The notes: a model not told the origin generated them from the letters alone. A DNA stretch of 64,000 nt from Vibrio campbellii CAIM 519 = NBRC 15631 = ATCC 25920 (GCF_002163755.1 NZ_CP015863.1:2542001-2606000), one strand, 5' to 3'; numbered from the stretch's first letter, positions 17,630-26,959 are shown. Program-made: numbers and translations.

Positions 17630-18222
17630 ATCCTAGTCTCTCTTTGAAGTGGGGCTTCTATAGCATCATTAAGAAAGTGCAATGCAGGTAGACAATCCTC
17701 TGCTCCAACCAACTGCTCAAACAGCTCACAATCTAGTGGAAGAAGTTCAAGCCATCTTTGAGCGACCCATGATGGATCGTCGTAAAAGCGGTGTTGGTAA
17801 AGCGTCCCTAATTGAGGAAATTGTTCGTACACATGAGCGAGTTGATGACTTAGATAGAGGAAGTCGGGATGAGACCTTGGCTCTTGCCAATTGTCTAACC
17901 ACTCGACTTCAGCGTGGCGAAGGCCATCAGAATCAGCCCTCACCCTTTTGACAATAAAACGTCTCTCTCCCGCCACGGTAATACCAAGAAGCCCATCACT
18001 GAGTGTTTCAAAATCAACGATAGTGACCAAAGTACCGATAGACGACACATTCCCTACTGCTTTTGGATCGTCCCCACAGCCAACCAGACAAACCCCGAAA
18101 CCGACGTTTCGGACACTGCACTCCTTGACCATGCGCTGATAGCGTGGCTCAAAAATGCGCAGATTCATCTTTCCTTCTGGCAGTACAACTGAGGTTAAAG
18201 GGAATAACATGACTTCATTCAT
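17626..18222 (-). CDS. Stand-alone Lon N-terminal (substrate-binding) domain protein
   Basis: A 198-residue protein related to the N-terminal domain of Lon protease (LFPLTSVVLPEGKMNLRIFEPRYQ, and AGERRFIVKRV), without ATPase or protease domains. Such stand-alone proteins have no settled function; substrate or partner recognition is plausible. The frame extends to an ATG at 18252, but that ATG overlaps the putative -10 of the operon's promoter, whereas the ATG at 18222 has AGAGGA about eight bases upstream and fits the domain start (MNEVMLFPL). It is the first gene of the Lon-domain/DUF4397/ECF/ChrR operon. Confidence 0.87.
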   Translation of the reverse strand: MNEVMLFPLTSVVLPEGKMNLRIFEPRYQRMVKECSVRNVGFGVCLVGCGDDPKAVGNVSSIGTLVTIVDFETLSDGLLGITVAGERRFIVKRVRADSDGLRHAEVEWLDNWQEPRSHPDFLYLSHQLAHVYEQFPQLGTLYQHRFYDDPSWVAQRWLELLPLDCELFEQLVGAEDCLPALHFLNDAIEAPLQRETRI

Positions 18223-18250
18223 TAAATCGTCCTCTTTGATTCCCAAACTC

Positions 18251-18276
18251 ATACGAACGCTGTATTCGAGAGATCA
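18251..18276 (-). promoter_or_regulatory. Candidate ECF11 (RpoE-ChrR) promoter
   Basis: On the minus strand TGATC (18276-18272) is followed by exactly 16 bases and CGTAT (18255-18251). As remembered, this matches the TGATC-N16-CGTA pattern of ECF11 target promoters. It sits about 30 bases before the start of the first gene of the operon that encodes the sigma factor, consistent with autoregulation. Confidence 0.65.
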
Positions 18277-18403
18277 CTAACGATTTATGTTGGTTAATCG
18301 ACTGGCTTAATAAGTCATAAAAACGATTACGCAAACGATCTGAGTCACATATCTATTGCAAACCAATGCAACAATAAAAAAGTTCCGTGAAATAAACTTA
18401 TTT

Positions 18404-18419
18404 CGTGACGAGCTTCACT
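18404..18419. promoter_or_regulatory. CRP-like site upstream of ompK
   Basis: CGTGA-N6-TCACT resembles the CRP consensus TGTGA-N6-TCACA (8 of 10 positions). It lies about 125 bases before ompK. Tsx-type channels in enterobacteria respond to CRP, so control is plausible but unproven. Confidence 0.35.
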
Positions 18420-18545
18420 AAAAACCTTCATTTTTGCATCCTTTATCACTTTCATTTGGGATTTTTATCGCTATTATTCCCGCCAATTGGAAAGCGCAGC
18501 ACAGATTGCGTGTTCTGAATCATTACAAACATAGAGAGTCCCCTT

Positions 18546-19355
18546 ATGCGTAAATCACTTTTAGCTCTTAGCCTTCTAGCGGCTACTTCAGCGCCAGTTA
18601 TGGCTGCTGACTACTCAGACGGCGATATCCACAAAAACGATTACAAATGGATGCAATTCAACCTAATGGGTGCATTCGACGAGCTTCCAAACGAGTCTTC
18701 ACACGACTACCTAGAAATGGAGTTCGGCGGTCGCTCTGGTATCTTTGATCTTTACGGTTACGTGGATGTATTTAACCTGGCTTCTGACCCTGGCAGCGAT
18801 AAAGTAGGCGACCCTAAAATCTTTATGAAGTTCGCACCTCGTATGTCTCTTGACGCGGTAACGGGCAAAGACCTATCTTTCGGTCCAGTTCAAGAACTAT
18901 ACGTTGCAACTCTAATGGAATGGGATGGTACCGATTACAAAACGAACCCAATCTCTGTAAACACCCAAAAGGTTGGTCTTGGCTCTGACGTAATGGTTCC
19001 ATGGTTAGGCAAAATCGGTCTAAACCTATACGGCACTTACGATGGTAACAAAAAAGACTGGAACGGCTTCCAAATCTCGACCAACTGGTTCAAACCATTC
19101 TACTTCTTCGAGAACGGTTCATTCATTTCTTACCAAGGTTACATCGATTACCAATTTGGTATGAATGACGATAACAGTGCACTTAACACTACTAACGGTG
19201 GTGCTATGTTCAACGGTATCTACTGGCACTCAGATCGCTTCGCAGTTGGTTACGGTCTAAAAGGCTACAAAGACGTATATGGTCTTAAAGATGACGGTCT
19301 AGCTGGTAAAACAACTGGCTTCGGTCACTACGTTGCTGTAACTTACAAGTTCTAA
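18546..19355 (+). CDS. ompK: OmpK, Tsx-family outer-membrane channel (vibriophage receptor)
   Basis: A 269-residue outer-membrane beta-barrel related to the nucleoside channel Tsx; in vibrios OmpK is the receptor for broad-host phage KVP40. A signal peptide ends APVMAA, the mature protein begins DYSDGDIHKNDYKWMQFN, and the C-terminus ends in aromatic VTYKF as expected for BAM-assembled barrels. Alternating hydrophobic/aromatic strands run throughout. Codon use looks strongly biased, in line with high expression. It is transcribed alone and closed by a strong terminator. Confidence 0.95.
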   Translation: MRKSLLALSLLAATSAPVMAADYSDGDIHKNDYKWMQFNLMGAFDELPNESSHDYLEMEFGGRSGIFDLYGYVDVFNLASDPGSDKVGDPKIFMKFAPRMSLDAVTGKDLSFGPVQELYVATLMEWDGTDYKTNPISVNTQKVGLGSDVMVPWLGKIGLNLYGTYDGNKKDWNGFQISTNWFKPFYFFENGSFISYQGYIDYQFGMNDDNSALNTTNGGAMFNGIYWHSDRFAVGYGLKGYKDVYGLKDDGLAGKTTGFGHYVAVTYKF

Positions 19356-19375
19356 TAAAACCGATAAGTTCCCCA

Positions 19376-19403
19376 AAAATGGCGCCTCTTGGCGCCATTT
19401 TTA
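19376..19403 (+). terminator. Terminator after ompK
   Basis: AAAATGGCGCC TCTT GGCGCCATTTT, an 11-bp perfect stem with a T tail. Confidence 0.93.
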
Positions 19404-19462
19404 TTTGCTTTCCTTTTTTCCCTCATTATCCTTGCAGCAAACCTTTTTAATGAGAGCGTTTG

Positions 19463-20353
19463 GTGAATATTCTCATCCTTGGCCCTGGGGCCGTCGGTTC
19501 ACTCTGGGCGACTAAATTAAAACTTGCTGGGCACAATGTTTCCTTATGGGGAAGAAGCTCAAACAGCGAGCAGTTGCTACAACTTGATAATCACCCTGCT
19601 ATAAACTTTGCCAATCAAAACACCCTTTCTGTGCAAAATGCAGATCTGATTGTTGTAACGGTAAAAGCGTGGCAAGTAGAGGGAGCTATTGTGCCTCTTC
19701 TTCCCTATATCAGTGAAGACACCATCGTGATGTTACTGCACAACGGTATGGGCACTGCACCGCTACTGGAAGCAAAACTGCCTGATAACCCATTAATCGT
19801 TGCCACAACAACACACGGTGCTTACAAACCAAGTAAAGAGCAGGTTCTTCACACTGGTCAGGGGAATACTCAACTGGGTAGTTTTAATGCTAAAGGTGCT
19901 CAATGTGACTTCTTAGCAGATGTGATGAACCACGCTTTGCCCGAGGTAAATTGGAACCCAAACATCAACGCTGCTTTGTGGACTAAACTCGCGATCAACT
20001 GTGCTATCAACCCACTGACCGCAATTCACCAATGTAAGAATGGTGAGCTTGCCGCTCCTGAGTTTGCCACTAAATTGGCGAACATCACTTATGAGTTAGT
20101 GGAAGTCATGAGTAAAGAAGAGGTCGAGGTAGATTTTGACTCTTTGCATGCCACTATCATGCAAGTGGTTAACGCTACAGCAGCCAACTACTCTTCTATG
20201 AGGCAAGATGTTTTTCACCAACGTTGTACCGAGATAGACTTTATTACTGGTTATCTACTGCAAGCCGCCGAAAAGCATCACATTAGCACGCCAGAGAATA
20301 CCAAACTCTATCAACGCATCAAACAGATTGAACAAAGCTGGACAGAACAATGA
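19463..20353 (+). CDS. panE: 2-dehydropantoate 2-reductase (ketopantoate reductase)
   Basis: Reduces ketopantoate to pantoate with NADPH in pantothenate/CoA synthesis. The Rossmann motif LGPGAVGSLWA is at the start, and the conserved catalytic Lys region WTKLAINCAINPLTAI lies in the middle. The frame can begin at TTG 19460 or GTG 19463; GTG is preferred because it gives the usual V/M-N-I-L start. The stop overlaps yajL (ATGA). Enterobacteria also place panE next to yajL. Confidence 0.92.
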   Translation: MNILILGPGAVGSLWATKLKLAGHNVSLWGRSSNSEQLLQLDNHPAINFANQNTLSVQNADLIVVTVKAWQVEGAIVPLLPYISEDTIVMLLHNGMGTAPLLEAKLPDNPLIVATTTHGAYKPSKEQVLHTGQGNTQLGSFNAKGAQCDFLADVMNHALPEVNWNPNINAALWTKLAINCAINPLTAIHQCKNGELAAPEFATKLANITYELVEVMSKEEVEVDFDSLHATIMQVVNATAANYSSMRQDVFHQRCTEIDFITGYLLQAAEKHHISTPENTKLYQRIKQIEQSWTEQ

Positions 20354-20949
20354 ATAAAAAGATCTTAGTACCTATCGCGCCGGGCACAGAAGAAATGGAA
20401 GCGGTAACCGTTATCGACTTGATGGTTCGTGCGGGCTATGACGTAACGGTCGCAAGCGCAGATTTCGATGGTGCACTGACTATGAAAGCATCTCGTGGCG
20501 TAACACTAACCGCGGATTGCAAGCTGGTTGATATTGCCGATGACGAGTTTGATGCGATTGTTCTATCTGGTGGCGTAGGTGGTGCAGAAACCTTCCGTGA
20601 TAGCACAATCATGATTGAGATCCTGAAACAGCATATGTACGAAGGTAAGCTGGTGGCGGCAATTTGTGCTGCACCTGCTCTGGTTTTGCAACACCACAAC
20701 CTTTACCCCGAAGCCTTGATGACATGCCATCCAAGCTTCCAATCTCATATTCCTGAAGACAAATGGCGAGCTAAACGCGTCACCATGGATGTGAATCACA
20801 ACCTACTGACGAGTCAGGGGCCAGGAACCGCGCTTGAGTTCGCGATGGAAATCATTATCAAACTTTCTGGTAAAGAGCATGGATGGATGGTCGCAGAGCC
20901 TCTAGTTACCATCCCAACGCTGCACTATCACGAGTTCGGTGACGAATAA
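20350..20949 (+). CDS. yajL: DJ-1/PfpI family protein YajL
   Basis: A 199-residue DJ-1 homologue linked to protection of proteins (and possibly nucleic acids) against oxidative and carbonyl damage; the precise activity is debated. The nucleophilic elbow is C106 in AAICAAPA, and the nearby acidic residue of the family is in PGTEEMEAV. It overlaps panE by four bases and csdA by one, forming a coupled three-gene operon. Confidence 0.92.
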   Translation: MNKKILVPIAPGTEEMEAVTVIDLMVRAGYDVTVASADFDGALTMKASRGVTLTADCKLVDIADDEFDAIVLSGGVGGAETFRDSTIMIEILKQHMYEGKLVAAICAAPALVLQHHNLYPEALMTCHPSFQSHIPEDKWRAKRVTMDVNHNLLTSQGPGTALEFAMEIIIKLSGKEHGWMVAEPLVTIPTLHYHEFGDE

Positions 20950-22160
20950 TGTTTGACGTAAACGCTGTACGCGAACAGTTCCCCGCCCTAAATCAAGACG
21001 TCAACCAGTCACCTTTGGTCTACCTTGATAGCGCAGCAACAACGCAAAAACCGCAGTGCGTGATCGATGTGATTAGCCGTTACTACAGTGCACAAAATGC
21101 TAACGTGCACCGTGGCAGTCATAGCTTAACAGCCAACGCGACCAGCCAATTTGAAGCGGCTCGTGAAACCGTTGCGAAGTTCATTGGGGCAGGCAGCTCA
21201 AAAGAAATTATTTGGACGCGCGGCGCAACCGAAGCACTAAATCTCATCGCGCAAACTTATGCTCGAAACTCGCTCCAAGCGGGTGATGAAATTCTGATCA
21301 GTGAAATGGAACATCACGCAAACATCGTGCCTTGGCAAATTGTCGCGGAGCAAACGGGCGCGAAAATCGTTAAAGTTCCGATGACCTCCGATTGCCAATT
21401 CGACATCAATGCATTTGAAGCACTGTTGTCGGAGCGCTGTAAAATCGTAGCATGCGCACAAATCACCAATGTAACGGGCTCTCGTCAACCTATCGAGAAA
21501 ATCATCGCCATGGCACATGCGGTAGGCGCTGTTGTTGTTGTCGATGGTGCACAAGGTATTGTTCATGAACCATTGAACTTGGCAGAGCTCGATGTCGACT
21601 TTTATGTCTTCTCTGGCCACAAGCTGTATGCACCCGCTGGGATTGGCGTTCTGTATGGCAAGCTTGAACTTTTAGAAGCGATGCCACCATGGCACGGCGG
21701 CGGCAAAATGGTTGAAAGAGTCTCGTTCGAGAAAACCACCTTCTCTGCCTTGCCGGGTAAGTTTGAAGCGGGTACACCGAACGTCGCCGGCGCAATTGCG
21801 CTAGCAAAAGCTATCGATTGGTACCAAGGCTTTAACCAAACCGAAGTAGAGGCACATCTGCATTCTCTGCAAGACAAAACTTACCAAGCACTGACTCATC
21901 TGGACGACATTCAAATCCTCGGTTATCAGCCGAACGCTTCAGTGCTTACTTTTGTGATGGATGGTGTTCACCATCAAGACATTGCCACCCTGCTTGATCA
22001 ACAAGGCATCGCTGTTCGTGCAGGGCATCACTGTGCTCACCCTCTGATGGATGCGCTTAACGTCAAAGGCACGGTGCGTGTTTCTTTTGGTATATACAAT
22101 ACGTTAGAAGATGTTGAGAAGCTGATTGCTGCCGTCGAGAAAGCGGTCGATATGCTTTAA
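20949..22160 (+). CDS. csdA: Cysteine desulfurase CsdA
   Basis: A PLP enzyme that releases sulfur from cysteine as a protein persulfide for the CSD sulfur-transfer system. The PLP Lys is in FSGHKLYAP, the cofactor-binding His in EMEHHANIVPW, and the active Cys loop is AGHHCAHP near the C-terminus. It could be confused with SufS, but the partner genes csdE and tcdA converge on it from the opposite strand, which supports CsdA. In E. coli these genes lie together in one direction; here csdE-tcdA are inverted. Confidence 0.9.
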   Translation: MFDVNAVREQFPALNQDVNQSPLVYLDSAATTQKPQCVIDVISRYYSAQNANVHRGSHSLTANATSQFEAARETVAKFIGAGSSKEIIWTRGATEALNLIAQTYARNSLQAGDEILISEMEHHANIVPWQIVAEQTGAKIVKVPMTSDCQFDINAFEALLSERCKIVACAQITNVTGSRQPIEKIIAMAHAVGAVVVVDGAQGIVHEPLNLAELDVDFYVFSGHKLYAPAGIGVLYGKLELLEAMPPWHGGGKMVERVSFEKTTFSALPGKFEAGTPNVAGAIALAKAIDWYQGFNQTEVEAHLHSLQDKTYQALTHLDDIQILGYQPNASVLTFVMDGVHHQDIATLLDQQGIAVRAGHHCAHPLMDALNVKGTVRVSFGIYNTLEDVEKLIAAVEKAVDML

Positions 22161-22189
22161 CAATAAAAATACCACTATAGATTTATAGA

Positions 22190-22223
22190 AAAAGGGTTGA
22201 AACCGTTTGTCTTCAACCCTTTT
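22190..22223. terminator. Terminator between csdA and csdE
   Basis: AAAAGGGTTGAA and TTCAACCCTTTT form a long stem with A/T flanks on both sides, so it can serve both convergent genes. Confidence 0.9.
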
Positions 22224-22261
22224 CTTTATTCTGTTCTTTGCGCAGTGTTAACTAATCGCTA

Positions 22262-22690
22262 TTACAGAGCCTGTGTTTTGATCTGCTCAACAATGGCTTT
22301 CAAACCATTGCCACGCGATGGGCTTAGGTGGGCAATTAAGCCCAGTTTTTCAAAGTAAGCATCAATATCAAACGCTTGGATTTGCTCTGCCGTTTTACCG
22401 TCGTAAGCCGCCATCACCAAGGCAATCAGACCACGAACGATGCGCGCGTCAGAATCAGCACAGAAGTGCCATACGCCTTCTTGCTCTTTGCTCACCAGCC
22501 ACACTAGGCTCTCACAACCAGATACCGTAACTTGCTCTGATTTAAGCTCCTCAGGCATTTGAGGCAATTTTTTCCCCCATTGAATCACCTGACGGTAACG
22601 GTCTTCCCAACCTTTAAATTGCTGCATGGTTGCGGCGATGTCTTCACTGCTGATGTCGGTGCCAAACGGCGAAACAGGAAAATCAGTCAT
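22262..22690 (-). CDS. csdE: Sulfur acceptor protein CsdE (SufE-like)
   Basis: A 142-residue SufE-fold protein that accepts sulfur from CsdA. The acceptor Cys is C59 in VSGCESLVW, and the family C-terminal HLSPSRGNGL is present. It starts 21 bases after tcdA on the same strand, so the two are co-transcribed; the CsdA-CsdE relay feeds TcdA-linked tRNA modification. Confidence 0.93.
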   Translation of the reverse strand: MTDFPVSPFGTDISSEDIAATMQQFKGWEDRYRQVIQWGKKLPQMPEELKSEQVTVSGCESLVWLVSKEQEGVWHFCADSDARIVRGLIALVMAAYDGKTAEQIQAFDIDAYFEKLGLIAHLSPSRGNGLKAIVEQIKTQAL

Positions 22691-22711
22691 TGGTGCGCTC
22701 TCTTCTTTGAA

Positions 22712-23521
22712 TTACTTCTTATGCTTTTGAATCAGCTTTTCAACGATGCGTGATACTGCAACAAAACCGAACGTTGCGGTTACAACCGTCGCCGCACCAA
22801 AACCACTCGCACAGTCCATACGTTTTGGACCTTCTGCTGTCGATTTCACGCCACATACTGAACCATCGGCTTGTGGGTACTTCAATTGCTCCGTAGAGAA
22901 AACACAATCGATACCAAACTTACGCGCTGGATTTTTCGGGAAGTTATGATGACGACGCAATGTATCTTTGATCTTCTTCGCCAGTGGATCTTGGATAGTC
23001 TTGGTCAGATCCGCCACCATGATTTGGGTTGGATCGATTTGACCACCAGCACCGCCTGTCGTGATCACTTTGATCTTGTTGCTACGACAGTAAGCCAGTA
23101 GAGACGCTTTTGCTTTTACGCTATCGATCGCATCCAACACGTAATCGAACTCTTTGCTCAAGTACTCGTGCTGGTTATCTGGCGTGATGAAATCGTCAAT
23201 CAGATTCACCTTACACTCTGGGTTAATCAGCTTAACGCGCTCTGCCATCACTTCAATTTTGCTTTGACCAACCGTGCCAGTCATCGCGTGGATTTGACGG
23301 TTAATGTTAGTCACACACACGTCATCCATATCAATCAGCGTCAGCTCACCAATACCAGTTCGTGCCAGCGCCTCTACCGCCCAAGAACCTACGCCACCAA
23401 TACCAATCACACACACGTGTGCAGCACGAAGAATTTCTACTTCGCTGTTGCCGTAGAGACGACGAGTGCCACCAAAACGTTGGTTGTAGCTGTCAGATGC
23501 CGGAGTATCGAGTTCACGCAT
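22712..23521 (-). CDS. tcdA: tRNA threonylcarbamoyladenosine dehydratase (TcdA/CsdL)
   Basis: An E1-like adenylating enzyme that uses ATP to cyclise t6A37 of tRNA to ct6A. The nucleotide-binding motif GIGGVGSWAVEALARTG and the downstream RQIHAMTGTVGQSK region are typical of the ThiF/MoeB/E1 fold. A C-terminal hydrophobic stretch (GAATVVTATFGFVAV) is likely a membrane or packing helix, as in E. coli. The length of 269 is standard. It forms a two-gene unit with csdE. Confidence 0.93.
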   Translation of the reverse strand: MRELDTPASDSYNQRFGGTRRLYGNSEVEILRAAHVCVIGIGGVGSWAVEALARTGIGELTLIDMDDVCVTNINRQIHAMTGTVGQSKIEVMAERVKLINPECKVNLIDDFITPDNQHEYLSKEFDYVLDAIDSVKAKASLLAYCRSNKIKVITTGGAGGQIDPTQIMVADLTKTIQDPLAKKIKDTLRRHHNFPKNPARKFGIDCVFSTEQLKYPQADGSVCGVKSTAEGPKRMDCASGFGAATVVTATFGFVAVSRIVEKLIQKHKK

Positions 23522-23550
23522 ATTGAAGTTCCAGATGATCGATAGAAAAA

Positions 23551-23579
23551 CAAAGAGTGCGATTTATACGCACTCTTTG
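23551..23579 (-). terminator. Terminator between mltA and tcdA
   Basis: CAAAGAGTGCG / CGCACTCTTTG, an 11-bp perfect stem followed on the minus strand by a T-rich run; it separates mltA from tcdA-csdE. Confidence 0.9.
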
Positions 23580-23623
23580 AGGAAATGTCTAGATGATGAG
23601 AGGCGATTCCTCTCGCTAGGCGC

Positions 23624-24736
23624 TTATTGTAACTTCTCTGGCGGCAAAGCCCAAGGTGCTTGCGTTGGCGTGTTTTCCAAGCCCAACTTCCATACACGAC
23701 CAAAGTGCTTGTAGTGACCCGCTTCTGTACCCGCGCGTGGTCCCATACCATGGTATAGGTCGAGATGATTTTGTTTCACCGCTCCGCCAGTGTCTAACAC
23801 AATAAGAAGACGAAGCTGGTGTGCTCCACTCCATGTACCATCTTTATTAAGTAGCGGCACTTCCGCCAAAATTGGCGTACCCATAGGTAGAATCGAACGA
23901 TCGCCTGCTACCGATGCCATTGGCAGTAAAGGAATGCCCGCAGAGCCCGTTACTGGCGCGTCGGCTTGTGGCGCAAAGAAGACATAAGAAGGGTTCTGCT
24001 CTAACAACTCGCGAACCGTTGCTTCATCATTCTTCATTACCCAATCTTTGATAGCTTTAAGTGACATCTCTTCACGTGGCACTTCACCACGCTCAATTAG
24101 AATTCGGCCAATACTCACGTACGCTTTGTTGTTCTTGCCTGCGTAAGCGAAGTATTCCAACGTATCGTCATCTTCAAAATGAACAAAGCCGCTGCCCTGC
24201 ACTTCCATCATAAACGGGTCAATCATATTAGGTGCATAGCCAAGCTCGAGACCTTGTCCCTCTAGCGCACCGTTATAGATCTCGGCACGTGTCGGACAGT
24301 TTGAGCTGCAAACCGGCTTGCCATACACTGGGTATTTAAACGTTTCGTTTGGTTCGTGACGCAATTCCATCACTGGTGAGAAGTAACCGGTGAACAACAC
24401 GTTACCCTTCTTGTCACCGCCACCAAGCTGCGCGGCTTGAATGCCGTAAGCACTGAGCGCAGTCGTATCACCACTCTGCAATGCCCATTCGCTCAACTTC
24501 TCGTAAAGTGGCTGGTACATTTTTGCCATTGAAGGCGAATTAATCACAACCTGTTCTGCTTGTTTGTTGAACTCTGTGAAATCTTGTGGTTTGTTCGATT
24601 CAACAACATCGGCTTTATTCAAAATATGCGAAAACTCGCCATCGTAATCTTGCTTAGCAAGTAGGTTTTGTTCTGGCTCAGCCGCACAACCAAATAGCAG
24701 ACTTAAAGAGACAATAGGAAGGAGTTTTTTAAACAC
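23624..24736 (-). CDS. mltA: Membrane-bound lytic murein transglycosylase A
   Basis: An outer-membrane lipoprotein that cleaves glycan strands of peptidoglycan, giving 1,6-anhydro-muropeptides. The frame is open to 24811, but the family-like start is GTG at 24736 (VFKKLLPIVSLSLLFGC), which places a lipobox at residue about 17 and gives 370 residues. Catalytic-domain landmarks include LGYAPNMIDPFMMEVQGSG and the C-terminal double-psi barrel DTGGAVKQNHLDLYHG with the catalytic Asp region. It is transcribed alone and ends in its own terminator. Confidence 0.93.
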   Translation of the reverse strand: MFKKLLPIVSLSLLFGCAAEPEQNLLAKQDYDGEFSHILNKADVVESNKPQDFTEFNKQAEQVVINSPSMAKMYQPLYEKLSEWALQSGDTTALSAYGIQAAQLGGGDKKGNVLFTGYFSPVMELRHEPNETFKYPVYGKPVCSSNCPTRAEIYNGALEGQGLELGYAPNMIDPFMMEVQGSGFVHFEDDDTLEYFAYAGKNNKAYVSIGRILIERGEVPREEMSLKAIKDWVMKNDEATVRELLEQNPSYVFFAPQADAPVTGSAGIPLLPMASVAGDRSILPMGTPILAEVPLLNKDGTWSGAHQLRLLIVLDTGGAVKQNHLDLYHGMGPRAGTEAGHYKHFGRVWKLGLENTPTQAPWALPPEKLQ

Positions 24737-25001
24737 GTGTTTTTTCCGTAAAAGAAGATAGCAAAAGGATGGCAAACAAATGCAAACGACGCAATTGAAA
24801 AGCTGCGACAAAGTGTATCAGCGCTAAGGCAAAGACTTGGTTTGCTGCCATTTTATCCATTTAAACTGGGTTGAGGATAATAACAGCAATGGAATCAAAC
24901 GATTGTCCGGAAAATGTTTGTGAAAAGTCGCAAGAACATAAAGATGTGACAAAACGCGATTCCCTGCCACACGCAACGAATCACGCTTTGAGAAACGGAG
25001 G

Positions 25002-25466
25002 TTAGCGAACCGCTAAATTAGAATGACCTTCCAAACGAAACACGGGAAGGTAATGAGCATTTGAGTCCAGTTTTATCTCTGCGTAGTGCTGATCTGTAAA
25101 CTCAAATGTGCGTACCGTAGAGCCCACTTTATATGACAACGTATCACCATCAAACTTAAAGTCCGTCGCAACAGTTGATCCGCGTACCGTCACTCCTCTC
25201 TCACTCAGAACAAACTCTTCTCGAGCATAGGGAGCAACATCTTGCTCGACCCATTTTCCATAGATGGTCGATTTAGGGGTCGGCGGATTTACATAGCGCG
25301 TAATCAAATCACCGTACATCATCAAAACGGCAAAAGTACCGATGAGCGCCGTCAGCGTAAGTGAACGTTCGACCCACTTTCGAAATGTCGATTTGGTTGA
25401 GGAATTTTGCTCGGTTTGAGCAGCGATCGCAGCATTCTTATTTACAACTGAAGACATGAGGCTCAC
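25002..25466 (-). CDS. DUF2850 family membrane protein (Vibrio)
   Basis: A 154-residue protein with a cytosolic N-terminus, one membrane segment (about residues 34-53, SLTLTALIGTFAVLMMYGDL) and a periplasmic beta-rich domain (IYGKWVEQDVAPYAREEFVL onward). It resembles the DUF2850 family, which is largely confined to vibrios and has no known function. An alternative start is Met4. It is divergent from argA, which lies about 155 bases away. Confidence 0.72.
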   Translation of the reverse strand: MSLMSSVVNKNAAIAAQTEQNSSTKSTFRKWVERSLTLTALIGTFAVLMMYGDLITRYVNPPTPKSTIYGKWVEQDVAPYAREEFVLSERGVTVRGSTVATDFKFDGDTLSYKVGSTVRTFEFTDQHYAEIKLDSNAHYLPVFRLEGHSNLAVR

Positions 25467-25569
25467 GTGTTTGAACTAGACCCATGCATTGTACCCCCAT
25501 CGGCCAAACACAACCAAGCACCACGCTCACGATGTTTGTACTTTATTCCAAAAAATTGGCTTGCCAACA

Positions 25570-25587
25570 ATTGAATAAAAAGACAAT
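25570..25587. promoter_or_regulatory. Possible ARG box upstream of argA
   Basis: TGAAT-AAAA-AGACA resembles one ArgR operator (TGAAT-N4-ATTCA) with an intact left half and a 3/5 right half, about 35 bases before argA. ArgR control of argA is expected from other gammaproteobacteria, but the match is only partial. Confidence 0.35.
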
Positions 25588-25621
25588 ATTAAAGCATAAA
25601 TAAACACAAGGAATGGCTGTA

Positions 25622-26959
25622 GTGAAAATTCGTAGTACTGCTCTGGTTAAAGGATTCCGTCAATCCACACCCTATGTGAATGCACACCGTGGAAAAACCA
25701 TGGTATTGATGCTTGGAGGCGAAGCGGTTGCTGATAAAAACTTTGGCAACATTATCAACGACATTGCTTTAATGCATAGCTTGGGCATTAAAGTGGTTGT
25801 GGTGTATGGAGCTAGACCTCAGATCAATCAACTACTGGAGAAACAGGACCTTACCACGCCATATCACAAAAACGTTCGTATCACAGATGAAGCAGCCCTT
25901 TCAGTAGTTATGCAAGCCGCAGGGCAACTTCAACTGGCCATTACTGCACGCTTATCTATGAGTCTAAATAATACGCCAATGGCAGGTACTCAACTGAACG
26001 TCGTGAGCGGCAACTTTGTCATTGCTCAACCGCTCGGTGTTGATGATGGCGTCGACTATTGTCACAGCGGCCGCATTCGTCGAATCGATACTGACGCTAT
26101 CCATCGCACACTCGATCAAGGCTCCATTGTGTTACTTGGTCCAATTGCCAGCTCAGTCACAGGCGAATGCTTTAATCTGCTTTCAGAAGAAGTGGCCACC
26201 CAGTTGGCGATAAAGCTTGGAGCCGACAAACTGATTGGCTTCTGCTCAGAGCAAGGTGTGATTGACGATAACGGTAACGCCGTCGCTGAACTGTTTCCTA
26301 TCGAAGCAGAGCATGTCATTAAGAAGCTTACTGAGAACACCGCACCAAACCCCGACTATAACTCCGGTACATTACGTTTTCTTAAAGGCTCTATTGCAGC
26401 TTGCCGTGCAGGAGTGCCACGAAGCCACCTTATCAGCTACAAAGTGGATGGCGCACTCATCCAAGAATTGTTCTCTTTCGATGGTATCGGTACACAAGTA
26501 GTGATGGCCAGTGCCGAACAGGTACGTGAAGCGGACATCGACGATATTGGCGGTATTTTAGATCTGATTCGCCCATTAGAAGAGCAAGGCGTGCTAGTAA
26601 GGCGTTCTCGCGAGCAACTTGAGCAAGAAATTAATAAATTCACCATTATTGAAAAAGACGGCTTGATCATCGGTTGCGCGGCTTTGTACCCATATATTGA
26701 GGAGCAAAAAGCGGAGATGGCTTGCGTGGCGATCCACCCAGACTATCGCGACGGTAATCGTGGATTATTGCTACTCAATTACATGAAGCACCGCTCTAAG
26801 TCAGACAGTATCAATCAGATTTTTGTCCTGACGACACACAGTCTGCATTGGTTTAGAGAACAAGGTTTCTATGAGGTGAGCGTCGATTATCTACCAGGGG
26901 CAAAGCAAGGGCTGTACAACTTCCAGCGTAAGTCGAAAATCCTCGCGTTAGACCTATGA
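25622..26959 (+). CDS. argA: Amino-acid N-acetyltransferase (N-acetylglutamate synthase)
   Basis: The first enzyme of arginine biosynthesis: acetyl-CoA + glutamate to N-acetylglutamate. The N-terminal amino-acid-kinase-like domain (MVLMLGGEAVADKNFGN, binds the arginine inhibitor) covers about residues 1-290; the C-terminal GNAT domain (AMACVAIHPDYRD region, about 295-445) is catalytic. The ATG at 25613 abuts AAGGA directly, so GTG at 25622, nine bases after that ribosome-binding site, is the better start and matches family N-termini. It is a single-gene unit, as in E. coli. Confidence 0.95.
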   Translation: MKIRSTALVKGFRQSTPYVNAHRGKTMVLMLGGEAVADKNFGNIINDIALMHSLGIKVVVVYGARPQINQLLEKQDLTTPYHKNVRITDEAALSVVMQAAGQLQLAITARLSMSLNNTPMAGTQLNVVSGNFVIAQPLGVDDGVDYCHSGRIRRIDTDAIHRTLDQGSIVLLGPIASSVTGECFNLLSEEVATQLAIKLGADKLIGFCSEQGVIDDNGNAVAELFPIEAEHVIKKLTENTAPNPDYNSGTLRFLKGSIAACRAGVPRSHLISYKVDGALIQELFSFDGIGTQVVMASAEQVREADIDDIGGILDLIRPLEEQGVLVRRSREQLEQEINKFTIIEKDGLIIGCAALYPYIEEQKAEMACVAIHPDYRDGNRGLLLLNYMKHRSKSDSINQIFVLTTHSLHWFREQGFYEVSVDYLPGAKQGLYNFQRKSKILALDL

